Source of the DNA: JBGPMO01 sp041487075
Lineage (GTDB): Bacteria; Patescibacteriota; Minisyncoccia; UBA6257; 1-14-0-10-40-38
NCBI GenBank assembly: GCA_041487075.1
Contig: JBGPMO010000030.1
Span: 1 to 8,234 of the forward strand
DNA: 8,234 bases
Direction of reading: 5' to 3'
The position numbers were made by a program, and so were the translations under genes. This document shows, one piece after another, positions 6,153-8,234 of the stretch. The first letter of the stretch is position 1, and every line of letters begins with the position of its first letter. The notes under the pieces were generated by a model. It searched no databases. It worked only from the letters and a program-made list of their open reading frames with translations, and was not told where the DNA came from.

Positions 6153-6174
6153 TGTGGATAAGTATTGTGGAGTA
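6153..6174 (-). promoter_or_regulatory. DnaA box pair upstream of nrdJ
   Basis: TGTGGATAA at 6153-6161 is the exact complement of the consensus DnaA box TTATCCACA. A second TGTGGAGTA (6166-6174, 7 of 9 matches) follows in the same orientation, 13 bp on. Both lie about 30-50 bp upstream of the predicted nrdJ -35 element. AT-rich DNA (6182-6205) follows. In several bacteria DnaA controls ribonucleotide reductase genes; here that is an inference. Confidence 0.5.
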
Positions 6175-6261
6175 GGAGAAAATTGACTTTATCATATATT
6201 ATATGCTTTAGTTTTAGCCTCTGTATAGAAAGGCTAGTGAAATCAGTCTTAAAAGTTTGTA

Positions 6262-6290
6262 TTGAAGAGAAACCCGAACTCCGTTACACT
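6262..6290 (+). promoter_or_regulatory. Promoter for tRNA-Phe
   Basis: TTGAAG (6262-6267), a 17-bp spacer and TACACT (6285-6290). The expected start near 6297 is about 14 nt before the tRNA. The rest of the 6175-6310 stretch holds an AT-rich block and a 6-bp inverted repeat (TAGCCT 6215-6220 / AGGCTA 6231-6236), with no gene visible. Confidence 0.55.
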
Positions 6291-6310
6291 GTTACTTACT
6301 CTTTTTCAAT

Positions 6311-6382
6311 GCCGCGGTAGCTCAATGGCAGAGCATTCGCCTGAAGAGCGATTGGTTGGGTGTTCGATTCACCCCCGCGGCA
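6311..6382 (+). tRNA. tRNA-Phe (anticodon GAA)
   Basis: Acceptor stem GCCGCGG (6311-6317) pairs with CCGCGGC (6375-6381), with discriminator A at 6382. The D arm is GCTC-AATGGCA-GAGC. The anticodon region is TTCGC-CTGAAGA-GCGAT with GAA at 6343-6345. The T arm is GGGTG-TTCGATT-CACCC. Two oddities: the outermost anticodon-stem pair (27-43) is a T-T mismatch, and base 37 is G instead of the A usual in bacterial tRNA-Phe. CCA is not encoded. Confidence 0.94.
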
Positions 6383-6435
6383 CCCCGTAAAATACCAAAA
6401 AGCACCCCACGTGGGCGCCTTTTGGTATCACGGGG
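6383..6435 (+). terminator. Large three-tier hairpin after tRNA-Phe, probable terminator
   Basis: CCCCGT (6383-6388) pairs with ACGGGG (6430-6435), and ATACCAAAA (6392-6400) with TTTTGGTAT (6420-6428). An inner GC-rich hairpin contains the palindrome CCCACGTGGG. The structure starts at the base after the tRNA discriminator. The four-T run lies within the stem, so termination could occur at the inner hairpin. No gene is present. Confidence 0.55.
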
Positions 6436-6437
6436 TA

Positions 6438-6483
6438 GGCTCGTGATAAAATTGGTAGAGCAATTTTATTTTACGAGCCACCA
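6438..6483 (+). ncRNA. tRNA-like minihelix or tRNA remnant ending in ACCA
   Basis: A 7-bp acceptor-like stem, GGCTCGT (6438-6444) with ACGAGCC (6473-6479), is followed by A and CCA (6480-6483), exactly as in a tRNA 3' end. Inside, AATTGGTAGAGCA matches a tRNA D-loop with its GG pair. The anticodon and T arms are missing. TAAAATTG (6447-6454) and CAATTTTA (6461-6468) pair over 8 bp around loop GTAGAG, so the RNA would fold as one long hairpin with a CCA tail. It may be a deleted tRNA, or a small RNA that still meets tRNA-processing enzymes. Expression is unknown; it would need readthrough from the tRNA-Phe promoter. Confidence 0.5.
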
Positions 6484-6486
6484 TCT

Positions 6487-6676
6487 ATGTATTACGTCTA
6501 TGTTTTGAAAAGCTTCAAGGATAACAATCTATATATTGGGTACAGTGAAGACTTGCAAACAAGGATTGCAACCCATCATAAAGGCAGGGAGGGAGAAATT
6601 TTTAAAGAGCGGGTCGGGGCATAGATTTATTAAAAAACAGCTGACGAATTATTTTAAAGATAACGAAGCTGTTTAA
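6487..6676 (+). pseudogene. GIY-YIG (UPF0213-type) nuclease-domain pseudogene
   Basis: From ATG 6487 the frame reads MYYVYVLKSFKDNNLYIGYS and continues to ATHHKGR. This is a textbook start of a single-domain GIY-YIG protein with the two Tyr motifs and the Arg in LQTRI. The frame then stops at TAG 6622-6624 after 45 codons. From about 6590 the +1 frame reads REKFLKSGSGHRFIKKQL and on to TNYFKDNEAV before TAA 6674-6676, which is the expected C-terminus of the same family. The central 25-30 residues, including the region of the catalytic Glu, are missing. An out-of-frame internal deletion near the AGGGAGGGAG tract (6586-6595) explains this. It is therefore almost certainly non-functional as a nuclease. 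It lies 3 nt after the tRNA-like minihelix and just before the tRNA-His promoter. Confidence 0.82.
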
Positions 6677-6677
6677 C

Positions 6678-6706
6678 TTCACTTTTTTTAATCTTCGGAG
6701 TATAGT
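6678..6706 (+). promoter_or_regulatory. Promoter for tRNA-His
   Basis: TTCACT (6678-6683), a 17-bp spacer and TATAGT (6701-6706). The predicted start near 6713 is about 15 nt before the tRNA, the same geometry as the tRNA-Phe promoter. Confidence 0.6.
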
Positions 6707-6727
6707 AAAATCGCTCGAAAGCAAAAT

Positions 6728-6799
6728 GGTGCCCGTAGTTCAATGGTAGAACGCCACTCTGTGGCAGTGGTCACGTGGGTTCGATTCCCATCGGGCACC
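6728..6799 (+). tRNA. tRNA-His (anticodon GTG)
   Basis: The histidine-specific extra G(-1) is encoded at 6728, opposite discriminator C at 6799. The acceptor stem is GTGCCCG (6729-6735) with CGGGCAC (6792-6798). The anticodon stem-loop is CCACT-CTGTGGC-AGTGG with GTG at 6761-6763. The T loop is TTCGATT. The three bases after the discriminator are CAC, so CCA is not encoded. Confidence 0.96.
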
Positions 6800-6878
6800 C
6801 ACTCATGTTTTTGAAACGCAGTGAAACTAAAAAAATGCAGTGCCACGCAGTATGCAGGGCAACAGTATTTTCGTTGCA

Positions 6879-6907
6879 TTGAATCGGTAGCAGAGAAATG
6901 CTATTCT
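6879..6907 (+). promoter_or_regulatory. Predicted promoter of the DedA-family gene
   Basis: TTGAAT (6879-6884), a 17-bp spacer and TATTCT (6902-6907). Transcription would start near 6914, giving a leader of about 79 nt that contains the 6951-6971 hairpin. The remaining sequence between tRNA-His and this promoter (6800-6878) shows no gene. Confidence 0.5.
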
Positions 6908-6950
6908 AGCAGAGAATACGCACGGTTAACGGTTATATGAAGTCATTCCA

Positions 6951-6974
6951 GAGTCGCGCGATAGCGCGGCTTTT
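6951..6974 (+). terminator. Hairpin with T-run in the leader of the DedA-family gene
   Basis: GTCGCGC (6953-6959) pairs with GCGCGGC (6964-6970) around a GATA loop. The stem can be lengthened by one A-T and one G-T pair, and TTTT (6971-6974) follows. It may terminate upstream tRNA-His transcription or attenuate the gene that starts 18 nt later. Confidence 0.5.
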
Positions 6975-6992
6975 CACTTCTTTCACCTATCT

Positions 6993-7592
6993 ATGCATTT
7001 TTGGGAAATGGTAGTTCGGGGGCATCAGGCGATAAGCTATCTCGTGATTTTTTTGGGCATGTTTATCGAGCCCGACATCACCTTTCTTATCGGATCTCTT
7101 TTTGCCGCCGAAGGCTATGTGAACTGGTTTTTTCTCGCCGGCATTTCTTTGGTAGGAGTTTTTGCGAGTGACGTTCTGTGGTACTGTTTTGGCCGCGCCT
7201 CACAAGAGACCAGATTCGGCAATTGGATCTATCGGCGTTTTGAACCGTATCATGTGTGGCTTGATGAAAATTTTATTGGCCGCTATGAGCGTGTTGTTTT
7301 TTTCTCCCGCTATATTTATTTTGTCTCACGGCTGACCCCGTTTCTTGCGGGGTGGCACCGGATGGATATAAAAAGATTTTTAAAACTGCATGTGCTTTCG
7401 AATAGCGTATGGCTTCTTGTACTCACCTCTCTCGGGCATAGCTTGCGCCTCGCGATTGCCCTTATCGGGCCGCGGCGGGTGCTGCGCCGGGTTGAATATG
7501 TCTTTGGCATTCTTGCCGTCATTTTTATCGGCGGCGAACTTTTTTTAAAGCGCATATTTACCAAACGCATTACTGGTTCTCGCGAAGAATAA
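6993..7592 (+). CDS. DedA-family (SNARE-associated type) integral membrane protein
   Basis: A 199-residue polytopic inner-membrane protein. Proteins of this family act in lipid transport and membrane homeostasis, including undecaprenyl-phosphate or phospholipid translocation in some members; the substrate here is unknown. Family features in order: FIEPDITFLIGSLFAAEG (24-41) with the conserved acidic Glu26; ASDVLWYCFGRA (58-69) with Asp60; the RYIYFVSRLTPFLAG segment (106-120) with Arg106 and Arg113; and SNSVWLLV (136-143) plus a final hydrophobic helix (168-184). The Pro between the two Arg residues in the usual family motif is displaced, and the Arg spacing is one longer than usual. A basic tail follows. 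The ATG at 6993 has no ribosome binding site, and an in-frame ATG lies at 7008. A terminator follows the stop. Confidence 0.87.
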   Translation: MHFWEMVVRGHQAISYLVIFLGMFIEPDITFLIGSLFAAEGYVNWFFLAGISLVGVFASDVLWYCFGRASQETRFGNWIYRRFEPYHVWLDENFIGRYERVVFFSRYIYFVSRLTPFLAGWHRMDIKRFLKLHVLSNSVWLLVLTSLGHSLRLAIALIGPRRVLRRVEYVFGILAVIFIGGELFLKRIFTKRITGSREE

Positions 7593-7596
7593 AAGA

Positions 7597-7620
7597 CCCG
7601 CGTTCAGGCGGGATTTTTTT
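7597..7620 (+). terminator. Rho-independent terminator after the DedA-family gene
   Basis: CCCGC (7597-7601) and GCGGG (7608-7612) form a stem with loop GTTCAG. An A and then seven T (7614-7620) follow. It lies 5 nt after the stop codon and terminates the plus-strand gene; the convergent gene ends 23 nt away. Confidence 0.8.
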
Positions 7621-7643
7621 ATGGCAACCGTTACGTAACGCAG

Positions 7644-8234
7644 TTAGAAGAACGGAAGAATTTCGTGGAGGATGCCTCTTCTGCCTGCGGCCGCAGAACA
7701 CGTGGCAGTGGTTACTTGGCCAGTTCCCGTTTCAGTGACGGAGATCTGTCCGGTTTTTGTGCCGGTGGTAGTGTAGGTAGCCGAGGTATTACTGGACAAA
7801 TTAGTAGAGGGAAGAGTCGGCGGTGGATTTTGAGGAGTAGCATCACTGTTTGCGCTAAAATCCCAGTCGTAGATAAAGGAAGGAGGCGCGGTATAACTAA
7901 GGATATCCGCAGTCCATCTGATAATGAGTGGATTACTGCTGTCTTGGATTCCTGAACAATCAATCGTAAGCACTCCTATTGGGGGAGGCGGCGGAGGCGG
8001 TGGCGGAGGAAGGGGCGGTGGAGGCGGCGGGGGTGGAGGCGGCGGAATCTGGATTGCGGCACGCGAAAAATCAATCCACCCTAATTCATTAGACCAGGCA
8101 TAGCCGGAAAGCTGACCAGTTCCGCCAATTTGCACGCCATAGCCCGTGCCAGCAAGTTTAATCCATCCTTCCCAGCCACCGGAGTTTGAAGGTATAGCAT
8201 TGAATGCATCGGCAATACTTACAATCCGTGCCCA
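7644..8234 (-). CDS. C-terminal part of a secreted or surface protein with proline linker and PKD-like domain (partial)
   Basis: The frame is open through the right edge, so the true start lies outside the window; 196 residues are visible. From the edge inward: a GGWEGWIKLAGTGYGVQI segment and SGYAWSNELGWIDFSRA, a Trp/Gly-rich repeat type I associate with Parcubacteria surface proteins. A proline tract (P11-L-P10, 7980-8045) follows. Then comes a domain of about 95 residues with YDWDF and Thr/Ser-rich beta strands ending TATCS, resembling a PKD or Ig-like fold; its two Cys (IDCSG and TATCS) could form a disulfide. The end, GRRGILHEILPFF, is short and hydrophobic. An exported cell-surface or pilus-associated protein is likely, but the function is unknown. 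No LPXTG sorting motif is seen. Confidence 0.75.
   Translation of the reverse strand, partial: WARIVSIADAFNAIPSNSGGWEGWIKLAGTGYGVQIGGTGQLSGYAWSNELGWIDFSRAAIQIPPPPPPPPPPPLPPPPPPPPPPIGVLTIDCSGIQDSSNPLIIRWTADILSYTAPPSFIYDWDFSANSDATPQNPPPTLPSTNLSSNTSATYTTTGTKTGQISVTETGTGQVTTATCSAAAGRRGILHEILPFF
7980..8045 (-). repeat. Proline-codon tract, G-rich on the plus strand
   Basis: Twenty-two codons encode eleven Pro, one Leu and ten Pro. All four Pro codons are used, so this is a protein-level repeat and not a simple DNA microsatellite. The plus strand is almost pure G with isolated A, C and T, with many GG and several GGG or longer runs, and could form G-quadruplexes. Confidence 0.9.

Noticed and set aside
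6153..6210. Replication origin at the DnaA boxes and AT-rich block
   Set aside because: There is only one perfect box and one degenerate box, with no dnaA, dnaN or rpmH nearby; gene regulation is simpler.
6688..6879. 63-codon minus-strand frame reading NRTHVTTATEWRSTIELR
   Set aside because: It is the antisense of tRNA-His; this peptide pattern is a well-known artefact of translating tRNA complements.
6805..6882. Short 25-codon frame after tRNA-His starting MFLKRSETKK
   Set aside because: It has no ribosome binding site or promoter in position and no recognisable features; probably chance.
6922..6936. Tandem GGTTA units upstream of the DedA-family gene
   Set aside because: Only two copies of a 5-mer are present, which is too little to call a repeat or operator.
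1..8234. CRISPR array, insertion sequence or prophage
   Set aside because: No regularly spaced repeats, transposase, integrase or phage genes are visible on either strand.

Overview
The window looks like a piece of a Candidate Phyla Radiation (Patescibacteria, probably Parcubacteria) chromosome. Four things suggest this. A truncated surface protein carries GWEGWIKL / GYAWSNELGWIDF-type segments. There is a small two-helix membrane protein with an EYFDILG motif and a remnant of a UPF0213-type GIY-YIG protein, both of kinds common in that group. The ribonucleotide reductase is the cobalamin-dependent class II type. Finally, none of the genes has a convincing Shine-Dalgarno sequence, and at least one seems to be transcribed leaderless. 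TGA acts as a normal stop (it ends nrdJ after a standard C-terminus), so the code is probably table 11. The taxonomic call is an inference from memory; no search was possible.

Layout. Positions 1-721 hold the last codons of a probable trigger factor gene followed by clpP, the usual tig-clpP pairing of a ribosome-bound chaperone with a protease. A terminator follows, then tyrS (799-2022). Convergent to tyrS on the minus strand are an intact tRNA-Gly(TCC) and, 7 nt after its discriminator base, a small membrane protein gene. Upstream of that tRNA lies a broken half tRNA-Gly with a 20-bp GC-rich palindrome sitting in its anticodon loop. A sigma70-type promoter drives a leaderless gene for a membrane-anchored helical protein (2434-3030). 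Then come tRNA-Pro(TGG) and tRNA-Arg(TCT), and a bidirectional terminator that also closes the convergent nrdJ (3341-6073, minus strand).

The right third is a divergent regulatory region (6074-6310) with an nrdJ promoter, a perfect DnaA box and a tRNA promoter. It is followed by tRNA-Phe(GAA), a large hairpin, a 46-nt tRNA-like minihelix ending in ACCA, a GIY-YIG pseudogene and tRNA-His(GTG). The window ends with a DedA-family membrane protein and, convergent to it, the C-terminal part of a secreted protein with a 21-proline tract and a PKD-like domain.

The coding genes are mostly housekeeping (proteolysis, translation, dNTP synthesis). The unusual material is in the tRNA neighbourhoods: two degenerate tRNA-derived structures, a decayed GIY-YIG gene and several large palindromes lie among five intact tRNA genes.
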